Both the position numbers and the translations under genes were made by a program. A stretch of DNA of 64,000 bases from Agarophyton chilense (Eukaryota > Rhodophyta > Florideophyceae > Gracilariales > Gracilariaceae): the NCBI GenBank assembly GCA_030374765.1, contig JARGXX010000022.1, positions 620,001 to 684,000 on the forward strand. The letters run 5' to 3'. Every line of letters starts with the position of its first letter. Within the stretch, counting starts at the first letter, position 1. Positions 10,072-20,800 of the stretch are shown piece after piece. The notes under the pieces are model-generated. The model saw nothing but the letters and a program-made list of their open reading frames with translations. It ran no database searches and was not told where the DNA came from.

Positions 10072-13000
10072 CTAGTTTCTGAGACCGCAAAGTAGTCGCA
10101 TTTTTTCAAGATCATCTCGTCTCAATGACTTTGTCATCATATCTGCAGGCTGAGCTTTGCTCCTTATCTGCATAACGTTCACAATCCCTTCGCTCAACAT
10201 CTCTTTCACATGATGATATTTCAGAGCTATATGCTTGTTCTTTTCCGACACTTTGGGGTTTGTAACTATAGAGGAAGCAGTCGAACTGTCTGTGTAAATC
10301 GCGATCGCGTACATCTCCGGTTCTTCTTTTAGAACCCGTTCCTCTCGGAACTCCCAGAACAGTCTCCTTAGCCATTTCAGCGTCTTTCCACAGTATGAAA
10401 GCGCAATATATTCTGCTTCTCCGGACGACAGAGCCGTGAGTGTCTGCTTCTTCGTCGTCCACATGATCGGTGCTTCGTTCACCTTGATCATCAATCCAGT
10501 CGTAGATTTTCTTGTCTCACGACATCCGGCCCAATCTGCATCGCAAAATGCTTCCATTGGCGCCGCGGTACTCGCGGGGAAGAACAGGTAAAGACCCGCT
10601 CTACCCTTGAGGTACCGGAGTACTCTCTTCGCAAGTCCCACATGCCTCATGCATGGATCATGGACCTGTCTTGCTAGCATTGATGCTGCAAACATGATGT
10701 CTGGCCTTGAAGACACAGCCAACTACATCAAATGTCCTACCATCTTTCGGTAGCGACTGTGAAGCGCAAGCGTTAAGCCTTTCTCATCATCACTGCGACT
10801 CGTAAGGTCGCAAGGGGAAGGCAATGGCGTCCGTGCTACGTTGCAATGTAGTAACCCATATTCTCTTAGTATTCTTTCCACATATCTTCTTTGGCAGAAT
10901 TTGATGCCATTCCTATCCCTATCTATATCTAGTCCTATGAAGGAGTTTGCTTCACCGAGAAGTTTCACCTGAAACAACTTTTGCATCTCTGCTTTGAAGT
11001 CTTCCAGCAGAGAACGTGAGTCCGACAACATCAAAATGTCGTCTACTACCACAATTAGATTCAGCATACCGCTTTGAGATTTATACAGATAGAAACGGCT
11101 GTCTGCACTGTACTGATTGAATCCATGTCGCAGTAGTTCATCGTGAAGAAGTGATCCCCACACTTGTCCTGCTTGGAGTGCTCCGTAGATTGACTTCTTA
11201 AGCAAGCACACCTTTCCAGGTACATAAGAAGATCCGGAAGAGTTCTCTGGTTGTTCTATAATCAGGGGTTCTTCTAAGTCTCCGTACAGATAAGCGTTGC
11301 TAACGTCCATTGTTTCGAGAAGGAGTCCTTGTGCTGCAGCCTTGGCAATTCCTAGCCGAATCGTTTCTAGTCTAGCCACAGGCGCGTACAAGTTATCTGG
11401 ATCGAAGTCCAGGTATGGCCTTTGTTTGTCGCCGCGTACCACGCAGCGTGCTTTGGCTAGGACTTCAGGTGCATTAGTACTTAGATGTTTGCTAATGAAT
11501 GTCCATAAGAATGGAAGGGGTTTCATGTTTGGTTTGCGATCCACAAGCATCCATGTTTCGCGATCAACAAGCGCGTTGTACTCCCTATCAATAGCTTCTG
11601 CCCAGTTTGGCATACGTCGCGCTTCTTCGAATTTGTTGGGCGTCTTGTCGGTAGTCGCTTGATCTTGGGCTCGAGAGCGTGCTAACAAGCAATGGGCTAA
11701 GGATGCGTCCATATGTTCTTCATCGTCTTCATGAGATTGCCGTTCTGCTTCGATTCTGCGAAGAGATGAGAAGTCGATGAGCTCATTGATCGATGGAAGC
11801 TGTTCCTTCGTCGCCGTAAAGTCCCGCTCGCGGCACTTTATCCCTTTATCCAGCGAGGGTACGAAGATTCGGAGTAATGTACGTGGGCTATGCATTCCCA
11901 CGAAGTGACCTAATACAGCGCGAGGTAGAAGTTTCTTGTTCGCTACTGTACCGGACCTGTAGATAAATGCGTGTCCTTTTTGTCCGAACTTCAGGATGTT
12001 CGAGAAGTCAGGCTTCCTTCCAAACCATAGCGTAAGTGGGATCTTCATATTGATCCTTGAGTTCGGCAAGCGGTTGCGCAGGTAGTTTGCGTGTGATATT
12101 GCTTCTTCCCATAGTTGGTGTGGAAGCTGTGACTCATAGAGAAAAGTTCTTGCCATTTTCCATAAGTCCTGTATGAGTTTTTCAGCTACACCATTGTATT
12201 GATGGGCGTGAGCTGGTGTGTACTCAAGTACCATACCGTTTTCTAACGCGTATGTTATGAACTCATCGGACCTGTTCTCACCCGCCCCGTCAAGGCGAAC
12301 GCGGTACATTCTATTTGGAGGCGCTTCGTTTTCCGCGCGAGCCTTGTACCAACGTACGGACTGGAAGAACTGTGTCTTTTCGCTTAGGAAGTAGACAGAA
12401 CTTGATCGTGTGTTGTCGTCGATCAGCACCTGCATATATCTGGAACCCTGAATTGATGGAGGGTTTATCGGTCCTGTGAGGTCCGTGTGGGTGAGTTCTA
12501 GAGGGCGAGTTGCCACTGATGTGGAGTGTCTTAGTGGCGCTCGCTTGCTTCCAGCTTCGATGCATGGTGAGCAGTAGATGTTGTTGACGTCTGTTTTGGT
12601 TAAGTGGGGAATTCCTTGGCATTGCTCCACGCAAGAGAGAAGCCTTTCCCGTCCTGGATGTCCCAGCTTTTCGTTCCAGTCCTTTGCCGTGTTACCCGGC
12701 GATGGCAGAGTTCCTTGTGCTAGAGGTGGGGGCACAGGATTGGGTAAAGGGTAAAGTCCGTCCCTCGGAGTAGAACGATACAACGTCTCTCCTGTTTTTC
12801 GATCGTTGAGGTCGAAGCTCAGTGAAAGGTTATGACGAGTTAGTTGCAAGTCAACATGGCGTGAGAGCGTGTCGAGGGAAACCAAGTTAGTATCGAACGA
12901 TGGTATGTGCTTGGCAGGGAGTGTGATGCCGTTGCCTATGGGTAGTTTTATTTTCCCGTTGCCAAATATTGCTGAAGAACGATCGCATGTTCGCACAGTC

Positions 13001-13548
13001 TGTGGAGTAGTTGCATGGTACTCCCAGAAGAGGTGTCGATCTTTGACAAACACATGCGTGGCTCCAGAATCCAACCAAGTCTGTGAGGAGCCTTTCAAGT
13101 AGTGGCTGGCTTGGGAAATGGCCACAAAGCCTCGGGCAGGACTATGCTCCCCGTTGGCGTTATTGTTGTTACTGTGGGAATTGTTTCGTCCACTGTTGTG
13201 GGATCCGTTGCTAGAATCCCAGTTTCTATTCGGATGTTGGTTCCTGTTATGGTCGTTTCCGTTATGTCCCCGACCTCTAGAGTTCCGTCTGCCGTGGCCT
13301 GATGACCTACGGCTGTTTTTGTTAGAGATCTTACGGGACCAACATTCTGATCGGATGTGACCTATTCTTCCGCAGTTCCAGCACTCTAGTCCCTTGGTGG
13401 TTCTCCTTGGGCGCTGGTTGCGAGGTGCTGAGGATTTTTGAGCGGCTGGATACTCTCTGCCTTCGTATCCGATGTTTTCGGGCCTGACAAGTTCGACGCG
13501 CGATGGTTGCGATGATCCATCTCTGAGCGAACAAGTGAAACGACTTGG
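10072..13548 (-). pseudogene. Copia pol (zinc knuckle, protease, integrase, RT, RNase H) broken by one stop
   Basis: This frame is open from 13548 and reads CWNCGRIGHIRSEC (CX2CX4HX4C, starting at 13383), then an Asn/Ser-rich linker, then protease with LDSGATHVF near 13070. Integrase follows with WNEKLGHPG, YCSPC, and D-D-E residues in THTDLTGP, RLDGAGENR and YNGVAEKL. Next come RT, with the catalytic pair in VVVDDILML (usually YVDD), and RNase H. A single TAG at 10723-10725 interrupts an otherwise intact frame in GHLM-stop-LAVSSRPDI, where copia elements normally have GSLMYLA..TRPDI, so it most likely replaced a Tyr codon. RNase H continues in frame to 10072. The first His of the integrase zinc site is Asn. 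Confidence 0.9.
10723..10725 (-). other. In-frame TAG between RT and RNase H of copia pol
   Basis: The codon reads TAG on the - strand, with the same frame open on both sides (10726-13548 and 10072-10722). The context HLM-stop-LAVSSRPDI marks the place of a conserved Tyr. Confidence 0.9.
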
Positions 13549-14090
13549 TCATATTCCATGTTATTTGCATCCGCAAGACGCGTTATTGCCATCAGTGAGT
13601 CGGGAAGTGTGCGCAGTAAGGTGGCAGTGCGTTCACGATCAGTCAGTGGGTCACCAAGGCGGGCCAGTTCAAGGAAGGTCGTTTCCAGCTCTAGAAGGTG
13701 CTTCTGGATATCTTCACCGTCCTTAAAGAAGATGGTGCTCAATTTCTGGCGAAGGTTCAACTTAGACTGGATGTTGTCCTTCTTGTAAGTCGTTTCAAGT
13801 TTTGTCCAAACTTCCAAGGCGGAGCATTCATCTCTCTCGAGAAGTTCGGAGACGGCGACGATGGGTTGAGTCCCCAGGTTTTGCACAATGGCGGATCTTG
13901 CCTTCCTGTCCGCATCGTCCCATCTTCTTCGGGCTTGTGCGGTGCCATCCTCAGGGCGGGGTTCAGTGAGCACGAATAGGGATTGCAAGTTGTGCATCAA
14001 ATCCCTTACGTAGATCTGCCAAGTGTAGTAGTCGGTGTTGACTTTGAGGCGCGGGATACGCTTTATCTCAGGCTCTCTGTCAAGGTCCAT
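13386..14090 (-). CDS. Copia gag (capsid) protein, UBN2-type
   Basis: The 234-codon ORF starts at an ATG, 908 bp inside the 5' LTR boundary. It has the usual copia capsid layout: an N-terminal segment with Y-x-x-W (DYYTWQIYVRD, about residues 21-31), a middle part with the Trp of ALEVWTKLETTYKKDN (about 94-106), and the late DRERTATLLRTLPDS segment typical of UBN2 gag domains. Gag would assemble the cytoplasmic particle and bind element RNA, but the ORF stops (TAG, 13386-13388) just before the zinc knuckle. The knuckle lies in the pol frame, one base back, with about 160 nt of overlap between the two frames. Programmed -1 shifting or a small indel could explain this. Confidence 0.85.
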   Translation of the reverse strand: MDLDREPEIKRIPRLKVNTDYYTWQIYVRDLMHNLQSLFVLTEPRPEDGTAQARRRWDDADRKARSAIVQNLGTQPIVAVSELLERDECSALEVWTKLETTYKKDNIQSKLNLRQKLSTIFFKDGEDIQKHLLELETTFLELARLGDPLTDRERTATLLRTLPDSLMAITRLADANNMEYDQVVSLVRSEMDHRNHRASNLSGPKTSDTKAESIQPLKNPQHLATSAQGEPPRD

Positions 14091-14998
14091 CGCGGAGTAC
14101 GCTCAACGCGAGATGCTTTGACAATGAATGAAAATATTCTTCACCAGTCCCCTACCGGGAAAGGTAACCTTCTTAGTCTTCTTCTTCTCCCTGTGTAAGA
14201 GCAAAATGAGAGTGAGTAATCTTCGCACGTCCTCTACGTGTTGAGAAGGCCGATTTACTTCACATAGAACACACACTGCAGCCCACAGTAGTATGCGGTT
14301 TTGAGATGCGTTTGGGTAATACACACTAGGCGGCAAGGCCAACCTGTACTTCAGTATCGTTTCCCTATAACAAATCGTACCTTTAGCTTGATGCGCTTTT
14401 CCCCAAAACGGGGGAGCAGCCAGATTTTAGGTAGTGATTGTGTGAGCCCAGATGGGTGTATGGGCCGATTCTTCTTATGGTGGGGGTGAGTGGGATTATG
14501 CGGTGCGGGCGAGTGAAGCAGAAAACGCAAGACGCAAGAACCTGTGAGGTTGAGAGCAGGCAAAGCACAGAAAAAGAACTCCGTAGACGAATAGCAAAGG
14601 ACTCCAAGGCAGCAAAAATAAACTTTCGCATCAAACGAAAGTAGAAACGTAGTGTCAAAAGTGCCTTGAAGAGACCAGTAGTCTCGACTTGCTCTTCCTG
14701 TTGAGGAAGGCAGCCGCAATGAAACTTTTGCTTCACGAGCCGCACAGACCGAAACAGTGTAGAAGGCTAATACAAAAGAGATGAGCCACAATTGTGTCTA
14801 TAGACCAATGAGCCATCTACAATGGGACGCCGAGACCGAATGCGCTAGTAGAACTCGTGCGCGTTGAGCAAGAGGCTCAAGTAAAGCTAAGCTGTTGTGA
14901 GCGCTTGCGACGCGCGAGCTTTCAGAGCGTTAGAGAAGGCGCGAGGGTGAGATCGGTGTGCGGGAAGCGGTCGAAGGGTTCGATCAGCGATGCTATCA
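14091..14998 (-). other. Long 5' leader of the copia element
   Basis: About 908 bp separate the gag ATG from the 5' LTR. Open stretches exist (for instance 14351-14791 on the - strand), but they lack ATG starts and recognisable domains. The bases next to the LTR (TGATAGCATCGC on the - strand) should hold the primer binding site, but they do not begin with the usual TGG, so the primer is unassigned. Confidence 0.6.
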
Positions 14999-15138
14999 TG
15001 AAAGGAGCGCATAGGAACGCCGGCTTGACTCGAGACGAGTCGGGCAGTGCAAACCGCCGGCCGCCGCTTTATTGTGAGTGCGGTGCTCAGTGGGTGGCCA
15101 GTGTGCACCGAACTCAACTACTGTAATTACCGCTATCA
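14999..15138 (-). repeat. Copia 5' LTR (element sense is -)
   Basis: This is the 140-bp direct repeat of 9675-9814, with 7 mismatches by eye and no gaps. It carries the same AATAAA motif (15068-15073 on the opposite strand). Confidence 0.92.
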
Positions 15139-15143
15139 CGCCT
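15139..15143. repeat. Target site duplication, right copy (CGCCT)
   Basis: Identical to 9670-9674 and directly adjoining the right LTR. Confidence 0.9.
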
Positions 15144-15949
15144 TCTGTGATGCTCGATAGATCACTTCTTTCCGAGTTCCTCCATCCTTTCTCTTCCCTG
15201 CACCCCACCCTCCCATATCGTGTACAGCGCTCAACGTGGCGCCCGTGTGGTTTTTGCTTCCGCCTGTTACGCGCAGGCCCGCTCGGGCCCCACACAGCGC
15301 TGGAGACGCGCATCATCGCCGCCGACAACGCCGCTTTTCTGCCGCCACCACCACACAGGACAGAACTTGAATGAATTCTGCGACCGCATCCACTAGGTTT
15401 GTAACATGCCCCCACGATCTCACCTCTTTGCCGCGATGATGTCGGAGGCCTGACCAACGCCCCTAAAGCGAGAAAAAGACGTCTTGTTACACTATCAACT
15501 GGAGCTCCGGCTGAGAATGAACGAACTTTTTGTGGCGACTCTCGTTCGTTGCCAACATGTGCGAGTTGTTGGCAGAGAATACAACTGCTGGAGAGACTTC
15601 CTCCAGGGAAAGGGCGACTGGCACTTAGGGGCCAGACACCCAAGAAAGGGTGACTTCAGAATCTCTAGTCTTGCATTGATTGTATGGGGACCATTACTCA
15701 AAAAGATACCCCATGTTGTTGAAAAAATAGATCAGAGCTTGGTTCCGTTCTGTGTTGAGGAGGTGCACCAAGGTGTTGTACACGTTGCGTTTCGCGTAGA
15801 AACCGTCATCGTCCCTGGTCAGGTGCGCTTCATTCCAAATTCGAATCCTACGACCCTATTCAAACTTCCCCATCCAAACGCTTCTCATTGTAGTCTTGGG
15901 CGGCCACCATAGAATGGCGCAATATGTAATCGCCGCCTCCAGAAACATA

Positions 15950-16470
15950 CTAAACCAAACATGGTGGCATGGACGGGCACGGCTGTCCATCTCGGCTGCT
16001 GTCTTCGCTAGCAGCAAACTTCCTGAAAGTATCGCACCGAGCGTTCTGAATGCAGCAGTAGAGTCTTATGGGCTTTAAAATGGACGTTGGTGGCCCAAGC
16101 TCACGCTGACACTTCACATTAGTGTCGTCTTTCTTTAGAGAAAACAGGACTGTCGTCAAAACTTCTTGCAATCCGGCCGGCGAGGGTGGAGCGGTTGTGC
16201 TTTTATACATGATCGCGGCCAACATGCTGTTGGAAACGCAGCGAGCAAGCGAAAGTTCATCGAAGGCAGTTTGGAGATAGGAAAGCCTCTTGTCCATCTT
16301 TTCCTCGTACAATTGCATGGGATTCGCGTCCTTTTTTTTGTTCGAAATAACGTGCAAATATCCGGGAGTCCCTGTTCTTGCGCAAAGAGGTTCGTCAACC
16401 ATTCTAAAAGGACTTCCATTTTCTCAAAACTGTCGCATATACCACCAATCTCTTCGTCGACCCGAGACAC
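15950..16470 (-). pseudogene. Coding-looking stretch with one frameshift, function unknown
   Basis: Two overlapping - strand frames read as one protein. 16470 to about 16390 gives SRVDEEIGGICDSFEKMEVL and a Leu/Trp-rich helix; after a shift, the frame at 16402-15950 continues with NKKKDANPMQLYEEKMDKRL and a helix-rich segment (LQTAFDELSLARCVSNSMLA). Charged amphipathic composition suggests real ancestry. I do not recognise the family. Between 15144 and 15949 only uncertain fragments are visible. Confidence 0.3.
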
Positions 16471-17379
16471 CCGGTCAGATGAAGCCCGTACGTGACCAGA
16501 ATGTGCGTTCTCAGCTCATGGTAGTGGAGGTGGCGACGAAACAACAGCGTTTATAAGATTTGTATTGACGGACGGAATTGGTGGTAAGGCCCAATCATGT
16601 CAGGTGGAGATGATGAAATGAGATCTATATTGAGAACATCCCCAAAGGCTGTACCAGCCCTAAGAGATGCGTAGAAACTGCCCATGCTTAGGCCTGCCGG
16701 TGGTGGCCTGTCTGGACAGGGGGTGGGCACCGGGAACATTAAAACTTAGTCTATCGACGAGCCATTGTCATCATGAGGCCTACGAACAGCTCCTCAAACC
16801 TTCCGGGTAGGCTCCAGGGTATTTGAGAAGCTTCGTCGAGACCCCACTCCAGCGTTCTTATGACACTGAACCCCCGGGTGCACTGCGGATCCTGACAGCG
16901 CAGTATATTCGACAGCATCACGTGTGATTTCGTTCTCATCACGTTCGTAGACAATGGTTGATGTACTTTTCAGCGGTGGTAAAAATCAGTGTATGTCCCG
17001 AGAAGGTACAAGTGCGGGATCCCGCCGAGGAGGTGTGCTTCCTTGCGGTGCTCTCATCGCGCGTGTTTTTCCTCTGACTTTTCCGAGCGGATGCTGAAAA
17101 CCAAAAAGATTCCAGCTGCGGCTGATTTCGTCGGTAATTTACCTGTCCTTCCAATGCTTGTCTCGGGGATTCTTTTTCCCTGTCTGGGGCCGTTAAGAAA
17201 TCGCTAAGGTGATCTAGCGCAACAATAAAAAAGATGGGGAGGGTGGGAAATTAGATGGGGATCTGTGATGTCGGTTGGCAGGTCAATGATACCGTACCAC
17301 TCGAAGAACAAATTCTGTTAAAAAGTATTGGGCTTGTTTCAGCTACATAAAAGAACTGTTTACACTGGCAGGTTTGCGA
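16471..17379. other. No recognisable gene
   Basis: Only short open stretches are present on either strand. No domain or repeat boundary was recognised. Confidence 0.4.
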
Positions 17380-17890
17380 GAGTTTATGACTACAGACCTT
17401 CGGAAACAACTTCCAAAGACTGAAATTTTGTACCAGATTGTCTCAATGATCAGCGACAGGTTGTCACACTCCAGCCGGGCCTTTAAATGATTCAAAGTCT
17501 TCAACACAGGCGATCGTGTTCCTTAATGACTTGGTGTACTCGTATGGTGCCCCATCGTACTTACTAGTCGAGAATGGTTGAAATCGAGCATCGAAGATCT
17601 TCAAAGCATTTTGTAACTCTTAAACATTTAGCACTGTTTGAGTACTGTCTACCACCCACGGACAAACGAGCAGGTGGAGTGCTTTAACCAAAACATGTTT
17701 TATGGGATAATGAATTCTATGGAACAGCACAAAAGTAGCTGGGCTGAGCAAATGAAACCGCTCACCCACTCTTACAAAATTCAGATACACCATTCTAGAT
17801 AGGCCATCTGCTTTTACTTGGTTATTTCGCAACAAGCACCAGTTTTTTACACAGGAGTATCACATAACCAGAACTGTAGCTGGCGAACTG
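17380..17890 (+). pseudogene. Ty3/gypsy integrase core remnant (relic C)
   Basis: Three frames pieced together match the gypsy integrase catalytic core on the + strand. DLRKQLPKTEILYQIVSMIS (about 17396) matches 'D..GPLPKT..GN..ILV..DR'. VFLNDLVYSYGAPSYLLVEN (about 17519) matches 'F...WV..YG.P..LLSDNG', with the second catalytic Asp changed to Glu. STVYHPRTNEQVECFNQNMF (about 17641) matches 'T.YHPQTNGQVER.N', which keeps the third catalytic residue Glu. Stops and frameshifts are frequent. It is oriented opposite to the neighbouring gypsy RT remnant. Confidence 0.72.
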
Positions 17891-18027
17891 AACTTTTCTC
17901 ATGTTAAGAGAAATAATAGCTAAAGGTGTCTTACTCCGTGTGTAGCGAAAAACGCTGACTATAAATGTAAGAACGGAGCATCAACATGCTCCATACTACT
18001 ACTAGACTTTTTTTTCTAGAATACAGT

Positions 18028-18911
18028 CTATTTATGCTCAGGCTCAGACCCATTTAGAGCACGGCTAATGTACTCCATAGTTAACTCTCTCCGTTATGTT
18101 GCTCCTGCATTAGACAAACACTAGTCTTGGCATTGGAATGCGTCTGTGTCCGGGGTGCTGCTCGTTTTTTTAATCCCTTGAAAAAGCGACGGTAGACGTT
18201 ACATAAAATTACAAAGGATCGTATGAATGTCTAAGACCGTAGCATTTTAACGTTCCGCACAGCTCTTATGTTTTTTTGACACCCCCAGGGTACCAGAGTG
18301 TATTATGAAGCCAATGAATTCATCTGTTCTGCGGAACAAGAGGAATTTACGCTGCTTCACGGTCATCCTCGACTCTTCCAAGAAATTCACTACGTGACGA
18401 AGGCGAAAAAACTTATTAAAATTATTACATTATCGATGTTTATCAGTGCGGTGGTCCACATAATTTTCGAAAGGAAAATGTAAAGGGCCCTTGAAAACGT
18501 AGTTGGCACACTGTGCACCCCGAACGGAATTTGCTTAAAACAAAAGAAACATGCATGGAAATTGAAGGTCGTTTTGTGTTGATCTTTTTTTTCTTCACGT
18601 ACTTCCCCATGACAACACTTGCCATCCAGCGTGGTAAATAACTATGCACCTTCCAAAAAGTCGGTGCACTCATTCATTCTAGGTATCCAGTACAAATCTC
18701 CGACGGGCACTCTATTTAGCCTTAAATAGTTCACAAGCAACGTCATCCTGTTATTTTCATTTTTCTGTACCAGAACAACGAGCTCAGTCCAGTCCGTGTT
18801 GGGTAGTTCTTTTACACCTTTGTGGCGCATTCGCTTCATATCTTTGAGTACTACTTCTCTAGTTTTTGGAGCTCGCTTGTTTGGACGACTATACATCGAT
18901 TTAAAGTTCAA
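18028..18911 (-). pseudogene. Gypsy reverse transcriptase / RNase H remnant of relic B
   Basis: Frame 18911-18642 gives TELVVLVQKNENNRMTLLVN and YLRLNRVP, matching RT motif 1 ('SPVVLV.KKDGS.RFCVDYR.LN'). Continuing past one stop: FTTLDGKCCHGEV, then KTTFNFHACFFCFKQIPFGV (motif 'KTAF....G...F..MPFGL'), then NIDNVIIL at about 18417-18440, where the catalytic YxDD reads NIDN. Lower down, CNVYRRFFKGL matches the RT connection '..G..N.YRRF', and EYISRALNGSEPEHK (18030-18076) matches the RNase H 'P..Y.SR.L..AE..Y'. The loss of one catalytic Asp and the many frameshifts show it is inactive. Confidence 0.78.
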
Positions 18912-19153
18912 GAGAAGCTCATTACGATGTCATTTGGTTTTCAGTTGAGCATGATAAACTGATCACATGGTTTAAAGCTCCTCCGAGCTCCTCCAAGCTC
19001 CTCCAAGAGACCACGAATACGGCTCAGCAGTTCTGCGTTCTCTTCACCCATCTGTGCCATATATTTCCCTCCCCCTGCAGGGCCAAGTTCCGTCTTTCCC
19101 CGTTTGTCGACCGATGCTTTATCGCTTACTTCTTGTTCGAAGTTGGTGTTTGT

Positions 19154-19417
19154 CTATACTTTGGTTGTTGTGGACGCAATAGTGCGTTTATCTTCCTTTT
19201 CGAAGGCGACTTTACCGAGGTAAGACTGAGACACGGTAAAAAATCTTTGTGCTGGCAGTAGCCCTACTTCCACTTTGTTTTTTTTCGGCAAATTCAAGTT
19301 TTGACGGCTAAAGTTAGAGAGAAACACGCTAAAGCGTTGATTTTGGATATTATGGACACTCTCGTTTACCACCAAAGTGAAATGGTGGTGGGCTAGCTTC
19401 GGCGGATTATTTTTCAA
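19154..19417 (-). pseudogene. Pre-RT linker fragment of relic B
   Basis: The 87-codon frame contains RFSVFLSNFSRQNLNLPKKN, matching the linker between protease and RT in gypsy elements ('F.VL..N.S.....LPK...V'). Position and strand agree with the protease motif upstream and the RT downstream. Confidence 0.55.
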
Positions 19418-19639
19418 TTTGAAAAGCCTGTAGGTTGCACATCACACAAGTCCTAAGAATTCATGCATGGGTTTGATAAAAATCTATTTGGTAAGCAGCA
19501 CTGTTTTGGAGACCGTTTCAGCGAATGTCATCTGTTTCAGTTTGACGAACCGTCTCTATTTGGTTTCTATGTTATTCAAAATTGCAACTCGTTTCCTTTG
19601 ACGTAGAGCGAAGGTACGGGATCCAGAAAGGACGGCTTT

Positions 19640-19910
19640 GATATGTTTGTCATTGAATTTGTTTTTACTAGATAGTGTGCTGCTAGAAGGACCACAGAAA
19701 AAGAATTGTCTCTTTTCTTGAGGTGTCCCAGATTAAACAAAGTGGTCAGTATATCTCGAGGGTATAGTGTTCGTCCATTTGCATCCAGTAATAGATTTTT
19801 GTCGGAAGGTCAGCTTAAATACCGAAGTACCGTATCAGGTAAAGCGCGGGAATTAAGATTATTGACACTGGCCCCCGTATCCAAATCATACGTGACCAGA
19901 ACCGCAAGGC
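19640..19910 (-). pseudogene. Retropepsin remnant of relic B
   Basis: On the - strand TYDLDTGASVNNLNSRALPD puts an intact DTGAS active-site motif at 19881-19867, followed, after one stop, by LLLDANGRTLYPRDILTTLF. This is the usual 'V.LANG......G' region of the protease. It lies between the gag and the pre-RT linker of relic B, as expected. Confidence 0.6.
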
Positions 19911-20800
19911 GGTCGGAACCGAACATCGACAAAGGCAATTTGTGGTTTGTGTATTTCATCATACATACCGAAACACGGTTTGACGTGTTTTCTTTTACAT
20001 CTTTTGGTTCTGGATCTTCGTTTGCCGCCCACTCGATGGTTGAGCTCGAATACTATGCCCAACGTTCGGGGTTTTTCTTTTCTATGGAAGAGGTTCCGTC
20101 CAAGTGTGGTGTTTACTTAATAAAATCGGCCTGTATCGGTGAACGGGGCTGGAACCTATCGAGAGTTGGGCCTTAAGGTCCACAGAGGTGTTGGTGACTC
20201 TGTGGGCGGAGCTGAATCAACTTCTCTCGCATCCCGGAAGGTACAGAGCGTTCGTTGAACGAGTTATCTGTCACGAGACAGAATCAACACAGAAGCCCTT
20301 CAAGCCGCAGGACCCGCATAACAATTTACTGGGGCTTTGAAACCAAATGGGTAATGGCAGTGGAATAGTAAGGATGTAGAGAATTATGTGAAACTGGGTT
20401 CCTTCCTTCCTCGTGCGGTCAACATACTTGGTGGCGATTGTACGGAGTGTGGTGCACGAGTTGAAGACCAATTCCTCACTGTTGAAGATTTCGAGAATAG
20501 CCATTGGATCGCCACCAGAACCATAGCTGTTTCTATAGGTACTTAAATGCTTGAGCTAACTTTTGAGTTTCAGGTATTTTGAAGCTTAAATACAGACGTT
20601 ATTGGTTTATCCTTGGACGTGGGGGGCCCGAGAGGCCTTTTCCCCACCCAAGAGGTGTCTCAAAGGCCCTGGGAATATAGAGCTAGATCATTCTAGTCTA
20701 TCTATTGGTTAGTTGCAAGGTAGTGGCATATGTGGGAATGGATCGCTTTGTTGACGTCGTCAGTACATAGAGACTTTTACTTAAGAAAAGTGAACAAATT

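Larger units (their letters stand above)
9675..15138 (-). mobile_element. Ty1/copia LTR retrotransposon, complete but inactivated
   Basis: The element is 5,464 bp long and is transcribed on the - strand. It has 140-bp LTRs at 9675-9814 and 14999-15138, with element-sense ends TGATAG...CTTTCA, flanked by the duplication CGCCT. Inside are a UBN2-type gag, a CCHC zinc knuckle, a DSGA protease, integrase, RT and RNase H, in the copia order with integrase before RT. The LTRs differ at 7 of 140 positions by my count (5%), so the insertion is not young. A TAG at 10723-10725 splits RT from RNase H, and gag is out of frame with pol. Its 5' leader, between the 5' LTR and the gag ATG, is unusually long at about 0.9 kb. 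Confidence 0.93.

Noticed and set aside
14351-14791. 146-codon frame in the copia leader whose start resembles a signal peptide
   Set aside because: It begins at a TTG, has no ATG near its start and no recognisable domain, and lies in the non-coding leader between LTR and gag.
14996-15643. 215-codon - strand frame overlapping the copia LTR
   Set aside because: It runs across the LTR, the target duplication and unrelated flanking DNA, so it cannot be an ancestral gene.
18970-19015. Short tandem repeat of gctcctccaa units
   Set aside because: Only about three copies of a 10-bp unit, with no spacers or palindromes. This is neither a CRISPR array nor a structured element.
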